Assembly: GCA_009760855.2 (NCBI GenBank)
Contig: WPIO01000170.1
Coordinates: forward strand, 297,501 to 361,500
DNA length: 64,000 bases
Direction: 5' to 3'
DNA from: Cristatella mucedo
Taxonomy: Eukaryota; Bryozoa; Phylactolaemata; Cristatellidae
In this document: positions 32,438 to 43,781 of the stretch, piece by piece
How the letters are laid out: each line of letters starts with the position of its first letter
Position numbering within the stretch: the stretch's first letter is position 1
Translations under genes and position numbers: made by a program
The notes under the pieces: generated by a model
Seen by the model: only the letters and a program-made list of their open reading frames with translations
Database searches by the model: none
What the model was told of the DNA's origin: nothing

Positions 32438-34060
32438 TTCCACAAAGCCACAAAGGATATGTAACTGTTACGCAGGAGAGCTTTGTAAAGCTCACTCCCA
32501 GCCTGAACGGCTTTCGGTAGGAAATTCGGTAGCCAAAAGACTTCATCTCAGGCAATAAAGAGAAAGTAAGAAGTATAGCACAGTTTAGAGAGAAGTTGAT
32601 GTAGTGAGAAACATGGAAGTAGCAGCTCAGCACCACTCCAAAGAATGCCCCGTCGTCGGCATGAGGAGAGTAGTTGCCGTTGCGTATGAATCGTCAAAAC
32701 GAGTTCCACAGTCTAGGACCTGCAGACCTGAAGCTGCTGTAGCTAATGGTCTTTAAGCGGAGGAATGGTACAGATAATTTATTGCCCATACAGTACCTGA
32801 GGGCACGAGGAGGCTGAAACCGGTGCAGCAGTTCAGTTAGGTATGGAGGAGCCAAGCCGTACTGGGCGTTGTGATTCATTGTAAGCGCTTTTTTGTGCAT
32901 CCCCTGATCAACCGGCAGCCATCCGCTCTCTTATAGCAAAGGAGACACGCGGTCAAACCTCTGGGACTTGAAAAATAGCCCTGCAGCCATATTCATAGCC
33001 ATCAGCAATGGCCCAGTTGCTTTTTTTGGTAGCCCAGCCTTAACGGAATTGAAATAATCCAGCAAAGACAAAACCAAGGAGCTAGTTAAATTTTTTGCAA
33101 GCTACAGTGGTAGACAGCTCCCAACCTTAGGTAAGGATCGGAAGTGACGGTTAGCTACACAAAACGATCACCTATTTGAAGAACAAAGAATTCTGATCCA
33201 GTCGTAGGCGTGGGGTTTCCTATGAGCAGCAGCTCAGTTTTATCGTCGTTAAGTTTCAAGCATTGTTCCGCCATCTGGAATGAAATTTCGGAAAGCCAAG
33301 TATTTAGTTTATAGGTTACTGCAGCAGATTCCAACGGTTTGAATGACAAATACATCTGAGTACCGTAAGCATAAAAGTGAGGTACTATTCCATGAGCCTT
33401 AATCACTTTTCCGAGAAGTTGAGAATAAATTCAGAACAGCACTAGACCGAGGACGGAACCTTGATGGTATCCGAAGGCGACCCATCTCGCGTGTGAGACC
33501 TGACTCCCAAACGACATGAATTAAACGCGATCGGACAAGCACGATTTAAACCACGCCAGTGCCTTGCCAGCCAGACCGATCATTGCTCTCAATCGCTCAT
33601 GTAGGATATAGTGATTAACGTAGTCGAAAGACAGCTGATAGGTCTAGCAGCACTAGGGCAGTGACATTCCCGGTATCGTTGCCGCATAGGATGACATTGG
33701 TAAAACACGAAGGAGAGCAGTTTCTGTTGAGCGGTGCCTCTTGAACCCCGATTAAAAATTTTCTGACGTCCTATTCTTTTCAATATACGTTACCAGCTGC
33801 TTAGCGACAATTTTTCAAGAATCTTTGACAATAAAGGAAGAAGGGAAACTCGGTGATAGTTTGCAAGGACCCCTCTCTCTAATACATCCTTTTAAGGTAT
33901 CGGTCTAACTTTTGCCGATTTGAAGGACGTGGGTACGACTCCTTTTCCAGAAAAGAATTGCAAGTCTCGGTTATGGCTATTCCAAGTTCATCTACCAGCA
34001 AAGATCACAGAGATGATGGTATGGGCTTTTCAGGAGACGCGCTTTTTTACTTGATCTGCT
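32438..34060 (-). mobile_element. LINE-B copy with decayed RT, minus strand
   Basis: The longest LINE-B copy here. From its 5' end it keeps traces of the RT: VVPTSFKSAKVRPIP, a YHRVSLLPLLSKILEKL-like block, and the catalytic box as FYAYGTQMYLSF, where ADD has become AYG, so the active site is lost. Then come CLKLNDDKTELLLIGNPTP, the post-RT region, LAPPYLTELLHRFQPPRALR and FRSAGPRLWNSF. Its 3' UTR aligns with the copies at 6.5 and 42.9 kb. Multiple frameshifts are present. Confidence 0.85.
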
Positions 34061-34564
34061 TAGTATGCCTTTTGGGGGATCAATGCAAACGCTTGGCATC
34101 GCATTAACATGCGAACAATGCATGATAAATATGGTGGATCAGGTGAGCAATTTTAATTTATATGCCTCTATTATACTTGCTGGCTACTACAGGAAAAAGA
34201 GAGCCGTAATGTTTGCGGTCCCATTACTTTGAAGACACCGACTGAACGCTCAAGTAACTCCGACTTTTGCGTTGCGGACGACCCTTCCAAACTTAAAACT
34301 AGCAAAAGCGCGTCTTCTTTCATGAATCTGCGCTCGTTCCTTCATCCATCACTACAGTACGATACAATTACAGTACGATAGATACAGTACGATGCAAATG
34401 CAGTACCATGCAATGCTACAGAATGGGACGAGTCGCAACGGACGACCGAGTTATGCATAGGGAAGAACACTGTCAAGTAAATGCTGCTCATAGATACTCA
34501 GACTGTGGTGCTGACGCCCGCTCGCCCACCCAGCTCTATATATCAAGTCAGGCATGCCCCATGA
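34061..34564. other. No gene; short tandem ACAGTACGAT repeats
   Basis: Mostly unremarkable. From 34354 to 34415 a TACAGTACGAT motif recurs four to five times at about 14-18-base spacing. Confidence 0.5.
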
Positions 34565-34858
34565 ATTTCTTCCGGGGCACTAAACGATGACTTCATTGTG
34601 TCGAAGTACCTCCAAGATACATCTCGGCACATTTCTGAGGCAAAGGTGAAAGCTTGTGTCTTCTTCGAACAGCAAAAGAATATTGTAGAGTTTGACGAAC
34701 TCGCAGAGAAGCCAAACAGTAAGAAGAAGGCGAACAAGCGTATTTTCGCTGCAGTGGTTTACTGCTGTCTGAGCAATCCGAAAGATAAAAACGAAGTGCA
34801 GCCATTTATTAGTTTTTATTACAAAATCCGTCACGATGGCGTGCAGAATGTAACTTGA
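34565..34858 (+). CDS. Candidate coding segment, lysine-rich, unidentified
   Basis: An open segment of about 97 codons ending in TGA. There is no ATG near its start, so it would have to be a 3'-terminal exon. It reads ISSGALNDDFIVSKYLQDTS, then RHISEAKVKACVFFEQQKNI, VEFDELAEKPNSKKKANKR, IFAAVVYCCLSNPKDKNE and VQPFISFYYKIRHDGVQNVT. Composition is protein-like and differs from the LINE frames. No convincing acceptor is seen and no family is recognised. It could be a fragment of an unrecognised transposon lying next to the R3 copy at 34.9 kb. Confidence 0.3.
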   Translation: MSSGALNDDFIVSKYLQDTSRHISEAKVKACVFFEQQKNIVEFDELAEKPNSKKKANKRIFAAVVYCCLSNPKDKNEVQPFISFYYKIRHDGVQNVT

Positions 34859-34919
34859 AGTCCCTACCCTGGTACTCATCGCGAATAATTAATCGAATAC
34901 TGAGAAGCAAGGCAAACGC

Positions 34920-35450
34920 ATCTACTAAAATGTACTGCTCGCGTACATTGACCTAAATGAGCTTGAGTTATTCCAAGACATTCAACGTGTGTGGTCTCAC
35001 CTTGAAATGGTCACAACATTGCCTCTCCATAACCAGGTTTATAGTCAGAGCAAAATAACAACTAGTTCCATTTGCGGGAGTTGCGAACCACACTTTGGAT
35101 AGACCAAGAACGTACACGGATGGATACACGGAGCTCATGGATTTAGGAGGGCCGTTTCTTACCGCCAACAGTAAGATAGCCAGCAGCGCTTGCCGCCCAA
35201 AGGGTTCACCAGTAGGCGAGAAGGACACGCATCAAACCATTGGAGCTCAGTGCTCTCTAACAACAAGTATAAGAACAGTGCGTTCGATCCACTAACCTCC
35301 ATTCAGGGCACCGTAGGAGGTTTCGGTTTTTTCTTCCAGTCACACCACCAGATCACACCACCGTCCGCAGAATAGAGTTTAAAATAACTTGGAAATATTT
35401 ACAAAATACCGAACTAACACCACCGCCCAGCGAGATCTGGTGAGTTCAAG
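34920..35450 (+). repeat. R3 repeat, partial third copy
   Basis: Colinear with 41.5-42.1 and 44.6-45.15 kb: CGCGTACATTGACCTAAATG, TTCCAAGACATTCAACGTG, GTCACAACATTGCC, AGTGCTCTCTAACAACAAG, CGATCCACTAACCT and CAAAATACCGAACTAACACC. It is more diverged than the two tandem copies are from each other. It ends where a CpG-rich block begins. Confidence 0.7.
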
Positions 35451-35705
35451 ACGCGGCGGGCGGCCGACGCCGTGGCGGCAGCACGTGTCTAGTTTGATCG
35501 GAAAGCTCGGAACGCCGCTCGGCACAGAAAGCCGCAGGAAGCGGCGCGTAAAGCGATGCCTTCGTAGCTCGACGAGCGAAGGCTTCGATCGCTCGCTTCG
35601 GCTTCACCAGGGGAACGGTGAGCCCGGATCCGGACACTGGGCTCTTAGCGGCGCCGCCACCAACGAGCTTCGCATGACTCTGTCGAAGCAAGCCGAGCAG
35701 TAAAA
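35446..35705. other. CpG-rich island
   Basis: About 260 bases of CpG-rich DNA with open frames on both strands (plus: KLGTPLGTESRRKRRVKRC; minus: VKPKRAIEAFARRATKASLY). I cannot tell which, if either, is coding. Confidence 0.35.
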
Positions 35706-35759
35706 CGTCGCCGACAGTTTGTGCAGGTGCTGCTGAAATGAGCGCTTTACTACTGTATG

Positions 35760-36860
35760 CGTTGCAGATTTTGATATTACAACCGGGTCATATTTTAAAA
35801 ATTATTTTTACATAATCTTCCGTCATGCGTGCATACTCGCACAGCCGCGGTGAATCGAACCAGCTTTGCAAGCTCGACAGCAGCATTCTGTACATCCGTA
35901 CACGACTTCCTCTACGCGACCGCCGATAGAGGCCACCGCAATACGTCAGTGCCTCTCGGCGCCCATTCTGACGCCCTCGGTCGTATTTCAGACCTTGAGA
36001 CCACGGTAAGAAGGTGCCAAGGACGTATCTTGGCATCATCTTGGCATTTGAATGGCAGGCTAGATTTCCCTACGTGGCCAATCTCAAGCACTGCTTGCCT
36101 TATCTCGGCTCTTAGCAATCCATGTAGGCTGTTGCGCAAAATTGGTGCGATTAATGGCGTTGGATTTTTTTGGATTTAGCATTTTCCGGCAAACTATTTG
36201 GGAGAAATCCAGTTACACGCATTACTTTGGGAACAAAGTACCTTGTCGCTCGTATCTACAACGGTGACGACCTCTCATTTGGCATTGGCAAATAGGCATT
36301 AGATTGTGAGCCATGTGCTGTGCAGCCATGCAGTAAGGCCGCATATCGGCCACATCAAGTTGCCATTGTATCAATGGGTCAATCCCTTCAGCAGACGTGC
36401 ACCGGCTGCTGGCTACGCGCTTATTGGATACAGTGATGGTGGGCAGTAGTAAGTGCTGAGGGTGCAGGGGCACCAGGTGCACCTCATGGTGCTACGTCGG
36501 ATCCGCGGCTCGATTGCCTGTTGAGTGGCTGTTTGCACATTGTATGCTGGGCTGGGGTGAGGGCAACTCTAGCTGGAGGTTCAAGCACTCTGTAGAAGAA
36601 TATGTCCAGCGTCTGGCATCGGACAGTACCCAGCATCATGAGCTACCTCATGAGCCGCACGCAAGTTAACCGTGGACACCACATTCACTGCCTTTCCCAG
36701 AATGCGTCGTTATTAAAAACGCTGAATACAAATTAGTTATCGTGCTCTAAAGAAACCTGGTTCGTTCAACCCAGGTAAACTGCACGTCAATCGATGGCTC
36801 TGCTTCTCGTGTACGAAAGTAGGGGGTGCATGCAGTCGGATAGTGAACAGCCACTGAGGG
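35760..36860 (-). mobile_element. Fossil Ty3/gypsy-type LTR-gag fragment
   Basis: About 1.1 kb colinear with 54.47-55.55 kb on the opposite strand. Read on the minus strand, an LTR-like stretch (about 36860-36660) is followed by a leader and then gag-like protein fragments: LIQWQLDVADMRPYC, and CEYARMTEDYV near the end. The W...W...YC spacing and the C-terminal CEY...MTEDYV pattern resemble capsid regions of gypsy gag proteins; that assignment is inference. It is broken in several places and carries no pol, so it is an old fossil. Confidence 0.5.
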
Positions 36861-37634
36861 CTTGGTTTATCGTCAACTTTGGGGGCAGATGCAAAATGTA
36901 TAGGCGACCAGGACTGCAACTGCACGTCCTTCGCCAACTAGCAAGTGAACCAGTTCGTTTCTATCATTCGGGTGGAGGCTTACAGTAGCATAGGGTCTCG
37001 GAGGTATGCAGCCACTGAGGCTTGGGTTCAGGATGGGACGTCGGGGTTAAGAATGCTTGGGTAAGCCGACTGGCGGCCAGGGCTATGTATGAGTAATTTC
37101 AGGGTGACCTAGCTATGTCGAGATTAGTAATGCCCTAGCAGCATGAGCTGGGTCATGCAGGGGGTTCAAGGGCTAAACGTGTAGAAATCGAGACTACAGA
37201 AAGCCCCCGTTGCCTGAGCTCACGAAATGTGTCGCCCTATGCTCAAGTGCGGCGGTACGCAGACACGAAGCTCAAGTCCCGGGTTAATATACGGCATGTT
37301 CTTTGCTTTAAAAGCCATGCCCAGTCGCACATCCTTAGCGGGATGAGAAAGCCGGGAATAATGGTAAAGAAATAGCCTTTAAACTTACAAGAACTTAGGG
37401 CGGCACTCGCTGAGTTCTCAGCTTGTTCGTTAAGCTCATTTGAAACCGTACTCGAAAGACTCGCAGTTGAATCAAAGCTCGCCGGGAGTCAGTAGTGCAG
37501 CTTGACAGAGACCGGTAAGCGTATCAGTGCATCAATCCACGTGATGGGGCAGCTCCTGCATATGCAGACATCTTCTAAACAATTCCAAGCTATTCGTACC
37601 GACAGCAGCAATCGTGTCATCATCATATAAATGA
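36861..37634. other. No feature recognised
   Basis: Mixed sequence without supported gene or repeat. Confidence 0.35.
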
Positions 37635-37832
37635 TCGTTAACTGCTCTCCTCATTCTGCTATGCTTTCCACTTCCTCTTTGTAGCGTGAGATAAAGTTTG
37701 TTGGCTACCGAATGCCTACGAAAGCCGCTAAGGCTGTGAATGGGCAACAGAAAACACTCCTTCGTAACACCCACGTTGCCTTTGTGGCTTTGCAGAGTTA
37801 CAGACAGAGATACATACATTCTATCTTTACCG
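37635..37832 (+). mobile_element. LINE-B 3'-UTR fragment
   Basis: AACTGCTCTCCTCATTCTGC, GTTGGCTACCGAATGC, GAAAGCCGCTAAGGCTGTGA and CTTTGCAGAGTTACAGACAG match the LINE-B 3' UTR and tail at 6.55-6.73 kb. No coding part remains. Confidence 0.8.
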
Positions 37833-38034
37833 TGTCCTAGGTATTAATAGCTATGGTTGAAGTCAGGCTCGCGGCTCTTTGTCAAGGCTCATTGACTAGA
37901 TAATGGCTGATTAAGCTGCTGCTCGTACGGCTTTGGCAAAAGGTCGTCGCCGCAAGGCAGGTGCAATTAATATGTGGCTTGAATTAGAAGGCACGAGGCT
38001 CTTTCCATCGGGCCATTATAGATTGTTTTTTGTT

Positions 38035-38165
38035 TTCGTGACCTTTCATTAGGTAAGGTGTTTGATTTTGAAAACTACGACCTCGGGCCAGAGGTCATGG
38101 CTTCAAATCCTGCGTGGTCGGTCGTTTACAGCTGCTGCAAGTGGCAATAATACCCTTTTATCATT
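38035..38165 (+). mobile_element. Decayed SINE-1 copy
   Basis: TTTCATTAGGTAAGG (box A region, 38042-38052), GACCTCGGGCCAGAGGTCATG and box B GGCTTCAAATCC (38099-38110) parallel the SINE-1 at 9.9 kb. The body then runs as CTGCTGCAAGTGGCAATAAT. No LINE tail remains. Confidence 0.65.
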
Positions 38166-38744
38166 TTCTGCCGATAACCGAAAAGTGGCAGTCAAAACAG
38201 CTAGATTTTTTGACGTCAGAAGCCTACGATGACGTTGTTCGCTTTTCATTCGAGGAAGCTGACAGCGCCCTGACCAAGCTCCGTGCATTCTCATTTGCCT
38301 GTGTGGCTGCAGAGCAACCAGGAGTAATTGGTCGTCCCGGGAGACTCAAATGAACTTTTTAATGCAATAGAAATATCTCCGTGTTAACAACAGGCTTTCA
38401 TTTCAATCATGAGAATAAGGAATAATTAGAGCATCCGTAGGGCTAACGTTGACTATCTAAAACCTGGTTTATAGACATGGCCTGTGGTGGTGCACCGAAC
38501 GCAGGGAGCATCTGAAGACGACGATCAACGATTTGGTGGAAGCGTTGATCGTTTAGAGATAATGCAGGCACTTAGAGAGACAAAGCCTCTGAGGAAACCC
38601 GTGCTGGAGATTGAAAGAAGAGCCTGGGCGCATGCTTAGACTGCCTGAGTTATGGAGCCCTTAAACCACGTGATGGCTCGTTCGATTTCGGGAGTCTACT
38701 CAAACACAGCTCGTCTGCTTCATCGCGAAGGAAACAGCCGCTGC
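38166..38744. other. No feature recognised
   Basis: No supported gene or repeat. Confidence 0.35.
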
Positions 38745-38882
38745 TCTCACGTTTGCTGGCTATCGAATGAGTATCAAAAGCAGCTGGTGCTTTATGTGCG
38801 CTATATAGAAATATCCTGCGGAACACCCTAGTCTGTGTGGCTTTGCGGAGTTACGCATAGCTAAATATATCAATCAATACTA
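38745..38882 (+). mobile_element. LINE-B 3'-UTR fragment
   Basis: TTTGCTGGCTATCGAATGAG, CAAAAGCAGCTGGTGCTTTA, GCGCTATATAGAAATATCCT and CTTTGCGGAGTTACGCATAG follow the LINE-B 3' end, ending in an ATCA-type tail. Diverged. Confidence 0.7.
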
Positions 38883-39565
38883 TGGCTCTCAGATGTCGAT
38901 GTGCTTGAACCAATTCTCATGGAGACACAGCCATAGACCTGTAGCGCTTCGGTAATCAGAATTGTTCCCTGCAGCGTGTTCCGTTTGGTTAGATTTTAGC
39001 TCCGCGGCATTGGTCGTTTATAACCGTAAAACCTCTATGCAAATCGCGTTCATGCGTTTATGATGCAGACGATAAACAAATGCAACTACAGGGTCCCTGC
39101 AACATGCAAGAGAGACGTCGCAGCTTCGCATGCGCCTGAACAAAACCAGGTTCAATGCAGCCGAGCCGCGCCGCCGCAGCGATCCTCAGCCTCCGCTACT
39201 GAATGGAAGAATGATAACAAGCGTGAACGTGTTTGCACACAATCGTGAGCCTTCCTCGCAGATATCAGGCTATAGCAGCAGGCGCACGTTGTTTGCCGGA
39301 AAATTTCATAGCACTTCGCTAGTAACTTTTTTATTTTCATGGATACGATGAGTACAATTAAAGGATAGCAATGTAACATGCATTTATTGAGTGGATGAAA
39401 ATACTTATCGGTTTAAAAACTCAGCGCAAAATTGGCAATATACGTATTTCCAACTTTTATTCACCAACAGTCGCTCCACAAACCCACTCTCTATGCCTCT
39501 TCGCTCGTGGTTAAGCGTCACCAGTAGCCATGAGCGTAGGTTATTGTGTTTCTAATTCCTCGAAC

Positions 39566-39606
<41 letters not shown>

Positions 39607-40724
39607 TGAGGGAGAAAGAGAGCGAACGCCGCAGCACTGCCATCTAGGTTGATTTCAAATTTAACTGACTACATAATGGTCGTCGATCGGTGATCCTTCG
39701 CGGAAAACAGTCAGCGGTCCGAAGCAGCTGACAATTGACGGCAGCTGCCCGGCAGGTCTTCACAGCGACCTTGGCAGTTGGCAAACTGCAGAGAAATGGG
39801 CTCGCTGCGACTACAGAGCTGGCCTACAAAGCAACCTTAAACGAGATGAATTAAAAACGTTAGATCGCAGCGATTAAATCCCTTTGGGCGGTGCAATAAT
39901 TTAACTGCCAGCTGCGATGGGTGGTTTAGCTATTTTGTTATTCCTTAAAAGCATGGTATTTACCTGCCGATGAGGGCGTAATTCAAAATACAATGGCAAA
40001 AGTATGTACACAAAGTTTCCTACGTGTATTTACTGAATACATGCGGGTATCGTAACGTGCTGGCTTAGTGGCTTTGCTTGTTTCTCTGTCACTCGGAGGG
40101 ATATTTTGTTATATTATTTCTTATTTATTTTTCTTATTCTTTTTTCTTATTATTATCTTATTCTTATTCTAATCTTATTCATTACTACGTCGAATTCGCC
40201 GCTCTGCAACATAAAATATGCCAGTGAAACGGTTTAGTGCTATAAAACCATATTGTGATTACCGAGGTACATTATACGTCCGTTATTCACGGGAACTGAG
40301 TTCTAAAAGAGCATAAACTGATATTTGATCAGCCTTAATTAGGCAGCACAATAGCTGGTGAGATATTATGGGCTTTACTCGTGGGTTTTAATCGTGGGTT
40401 TTAATCTAATGGTCTTTTTCTGAACTCTCAGCTGTTTCCAATTTAACGCGGTTAACTCCTCTCCTTGATTATCCAACGGTTCTGTCTTGCTTTCTTGATG
40501 AAGTGGCGATAGGTGGCCGTTTTGTAAATCACTGTACCCTAAGTCGAGAGGCTGCGTTAGCTATTGGTTGCTTGAAAGTATGAGAATTCATGCAACGGCG
40601 GAGTATTATGCCTCATCGTTTTTCATCTTTCATAAATACAAAACAATGAATAATATCGTGGAAGTATTAGTTAGCTGTGCTTAGTCTATAGCTCATGAAA
40701 GTTTGTGGACGGTGCTCAACAATG
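38883..40724. other. No gene; (GA)n and (TTATTC)n microsatellites
   Basis: A pure GA run lies at 39568-39600, and a T-rich degenerate TTATTC/TTATTT repeat at about 40105-40185. Otherwise there is nothing I can identify in 1.8 kb. Confidence 0.5.
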
Positions 40725-42455
40725 CCAATGCGGCCTTCAGGCACGCGGCGCCTTCACACATCTGCGAAGTAGCCACTTCACGTTATCAGTAATTTATCAG
40801 CTCTTAATTTTAACAATTGGGGGTGACTTGCGCCAATGAAATTGGGATGCAACACTGGGCATGTCTCTTTCAGCCAAGTATAATAAATGACAACTGCATC
40901 ATACTTAAATGGTTAAGAGAGTATGACCATTCAGACATGTTGTACCTAACAGCCCATATACTTGGCGAAGTACATTCGAACCTATTGTGCACACTAACCT
41001 TATGCAAGCACAAAATCTGACACATTTGAAGCGATTTTACAATCAATAATGGCGGAAAGCTATAAATCTTGCACTTGCAAATGATTTAGGCTTAGTCGCT
41101 CGGCGCAAAGCTGAAACACCTCCAACAGAATTTTTCACTCGCTTTATAGAACATCTATTCTTGTGATCCTACCTACATACCTCACCACTAAGCAAACTGG
41201 GCCTCGTAGTACCAAATGTTAGGAATCAAATTCGTAGCTGAGCCTTTGAACGACCTCAAGTATATGCCATTGTTGCGCTCGCTTCCTAATACCGAGTACT
41301 TACTTCCCACTGTCACGATATCGAATCAACCTAGAATTTTTCTAAAATAAGCGAAAACTGCTCCCATTGTGATTAGTCATCAACTAAGTGCTAATGTTTC
41401 TAAAACTAGATATTATTACTGCCAAAATTTAGGGCTCTTTTTGCATTCTATGCAAATTGGGTGTATGATAGTTTGCTTATTTAGCGTGCTATTAAAACAT
41501 TTGTTTATTGTATAGTTATTTTAAAAATATACTACACGTGCACATTTACTCGAATCAACTTTCATTATTCCGACACGTTGACGGGCTGTGGTGTAACCTT
41601 TAAGTAGTCATAATAGTAGCTTTCAAAAAACGAGTATCTAGTCAAAACCAAATAAAGACCGGTTCCATGTGATACGTAGTTGTGAATGAAACTTTTTCTA
41701 GCACCAGCACGTTGACGGACTGGTGTTCGGATACTCAAAAATCACGGATTTTTTACAGGTCTTTGTTTGCAACCACCTATAATAAGATGGCCACTGGCTG
41801 AGCCGGCCACTCTTGACTCACTCAGTGGGCAAGAAAGACATGCACCAAGGCATTGGCAATGCCGCGCTCTCTTTCAGCAATTATGGAAACAGTTGTGTTG
41901 ATCCACTAACCTAAACTAAGCCCGACGTCATAGCTTCCTGTTCATTCCTATAGCCTTTTGTTTACACAGCCGCCCGAAGCAGAGAGAATAGTATCATTTA
42001 GAAAATCTCAAAATGCCGAAGGAACATCAATGCCGTACCAGATTCCGCGATTTCAGTCTTTGCTTGGAGCACCGTTCCACGAAGGAATTTCAGAAGATAG
42101 GACTTTCCTATAAGCTTTGATAATACAAATAGCGTATCTGCGCAGGGCACAGAGGGAAGAAAGCTCTTTTTGGCATTTATCCGGTGTCATAACTGAATCG
42201 CACACACTGTTTAGTGACGGAAGGCCGTTAAAGCGTGAATGAGCACACGACGGCTACCGATGAAGCATGCAATGCAGAGTACCTACTAGTGCACCCAGTG
42301 AGTCTTATAAGCTTCTTAAGGAGCTCACGCTTTTTATCAGTCTGCTTCTTGAAGGTCGAGGTCAATGCTCAGCACACGAGTCGACCGCCTGAATGCAGCG
42401 GCAGGTGAACAGATGGCACTCAAGATAACACCCGTACCCTGTCTTGCTATTTTGG

Positions 42456-43138
42456 CTGGGCTGCCAAAGAAAGCAACTAGGCCACTGCAGCGGACTATGG
42501 ATAAGGCTGCAAGGCTGGTCTTCAAGTCCCAGCGGTTTAAGCACGTGTCTCTTTTGCTAAAAGACCTAGGATGGATGCCGGTTGAGCAACGAATACGTAG
42601 CAAAGTTCTTGCTCTGACCCGCAAGGCCAACCACGGCTTGGCTCCTTCGTACCTTGCTGAACTGCTGCATCAGTTTCAGCCTCTTCGCGCCCTCAGGTCC
42701 TGTGCGGACAATAAATTAGCTGTCCCATTCCTCCGCGTAAACTCCATTGGTGACAGAAGGTTTAGCTCTGCAGGTTCTAGACTGTGGAACTCGCTTCCAC
42801 AATTCTTACGCAAAGACAAGTACTCTCCTATTGCCGAATATGGCTCATCCTTTTCAGCAGTCGTGAGCTGCTAATGCCACGCTACTCGCAACCTCAACTG
42901 CTCTCCTGACTCTCCTATGCTTCCTACTTTCTCTTTGCTGCTTGAGACGAAGTCTGTTGGCTAATGCGTATACGAATACGAATACGAATATACGAATACG
43001 AATACGTATACGAATGCGTACCGAAAGCCGCTTAGGCTATGAGTGGGTTATACAAAAATCTCCTGCGTAACACTCACATGGTCTCTATGACTTTGTGGAG
43101 TTACGGACATAGATACATGACATGACATGACATTGAAA
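42456..43138 (+). mobile_element. LINE-B 3' end inserted in R3
   Basis: A 5'-truncated copy in the same frame as the longer LINE-B: LPKKATRPLQRTMDKAARLV, FKSQRFKHVSLLLKDLGWMP, VEQRIRSKVLALTRKANHG, LAPSYLAELLHQFQPLRAL, FSSAGSRLWNSLPQFLRKDK. It ends with SAVVSC and a stop, so the C-terminus is intact. The 3' UTR contains a TACGAA hexamer expansion (42965-43020) and ends in ACATG repeats. R3 copy 2 lacks this insertion, so it post-dates the R3 duplication or hit only one copy. Confidence 0.9.
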
Positions 43139-43350
43139 CAACGAGTCCACCTATTAAAACGGTAGCTGCCAGTCTTCGGCCGTCGAAAACTTCTTTAGCA
43201 GCAATGCAAAGGTGCGGCCGCGTAAAATCGAGGTCCAGCTCGCCAGAGAAATATCGTGCGTGCTGGAAGCTGTAGCTCTGTGAAGCATTTTCATAGATAT
43301 ACATTAGATACACATAGATATACATAGATATATATACATAGAGATACATT
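43139..43350. other. Foreign sequence in R3, with ATAGATACAT repeats
   Basis: Absent from R3 copy 2. The first 130 bases are unrecognised. The last 70 are a degenerate ATAGATACAT microsatellite. It follows the LINE-B tail and may be transduced or inserted flank. Confidence 0.45.
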
Positions 43351-43583
43351 ACCTTATATTAAAGGTTAAAGGTTAAAGGTCGCGACTTAACCTGAGATTC
43401 CTCACAGGATATCGACTGCACTGGCACGTAATTTTGTTCAACTTTATTTAGCAGCAGCATTTTTAGACACTAAATTTTCTTTAAATTAGTGGATCAGCAA
43501 GCCGAAACGGAAATCTAGGAACCCGTTGTACAAGTTAGTAGTTGAGCCACTGCTTGTTACTAGGCGCCACCACCACTTGGTTT

Positions 43584-43618
43584 GCTCAGCTCGGTCGGCA
43601 AAGCCGACCGAACTGAGC
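43584..43618. repeat. 16-bp inverted repeat, 3-base loop, at R3 end
   Basis: GCTCAGCTCGGTCGGC (43584-43599), AAA, then GCCGACCGAACTGAGC (43603-43618), with a single mismatched pair. The corresponding end of R3 copy 2 (46170-46190) has lost most of the symmetry. Confidence 0.85.
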
Positions 43619-43621
43619 AGA

Positions 43622-43781
43622 ATACTATTATTATTATTTTCTATAATTCATTTATATAGCGCCCCAAGCGAACTTAGTCTCTATTCAGGCGCTTCACATA
43701 TGCCTCGAGGCTCGACCACACGACCTCAGTCAGAATTTGGTCGGGGAGAGACCTTAACCGCTAGACCAAACCAGCTCGGCA
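43622..43781 (-). mobile_element. SINE-2 copy at the R3/R3 junction, minus strand
   Basis: In reverse it reads AGCTGGTTTGGTCTAGCGGT, AAGGTCTCTCCCCGACC, CTGACTGAGGTCG, a TGGTCGAGCCTCG box B region, GCATATGTGAAGCGCCTGAA, TAGAGACTAAGTTCGCTTGG, GGCGCTATATAAAT and ATA/ATT repeats. This is the best-preserved SINE-2 tail in the window. It shows the outer hairpin stem GAAGCGCC/GGGCGCTA related to that of LINE-A. It lies exactly between R3 copies 1 and 2. Confidence 0.85.

Larger units (their letters stand above)
40725..43620 (+). repeat. R3 repeat, copy 1 (interrupted by LINE-B)
   Basis: Colinear with copy 2 (43782-46210) over its whole length. Landmarks: TGGGATGCAACACTGGGCAT, GACATGTTGTACC, ATAAAGACCGGTTCCATGTG, AAAGCTCTTTTTGGCATTTA, CTAGTGCACCCAGTGAGTCT, GCGGCAGGTGAACAGATGGC, TGGCACGTAATTTTGTTCA and TTTGCTCAGCTCGGTCGGC. 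LINE-B (42456-43138) and about 0.2 kb more of foreign sequence separate its last 270 bases from the rest. No protein is recognisable in any frame. Copy 1 ends in a 16-bp hairpin. Nature unknown: an unrecognised element or a tandem segmental duplication. Confidence 0.8.

Noticed and set aside
36222-36482. A host gene encoding an LDVADMRPYCM-containing protein
   Set aside because: The same block recurs at 54.9 kb directly after gypsy pol and an LTR-like segment, so it is better explained as gag-like fossil.
38950-39060. A further SINE-1 copy
   Set aside because: Only TAACCGTAAAACCTCTATGC resembles the SINE body; boxes A and B are not recognisable.
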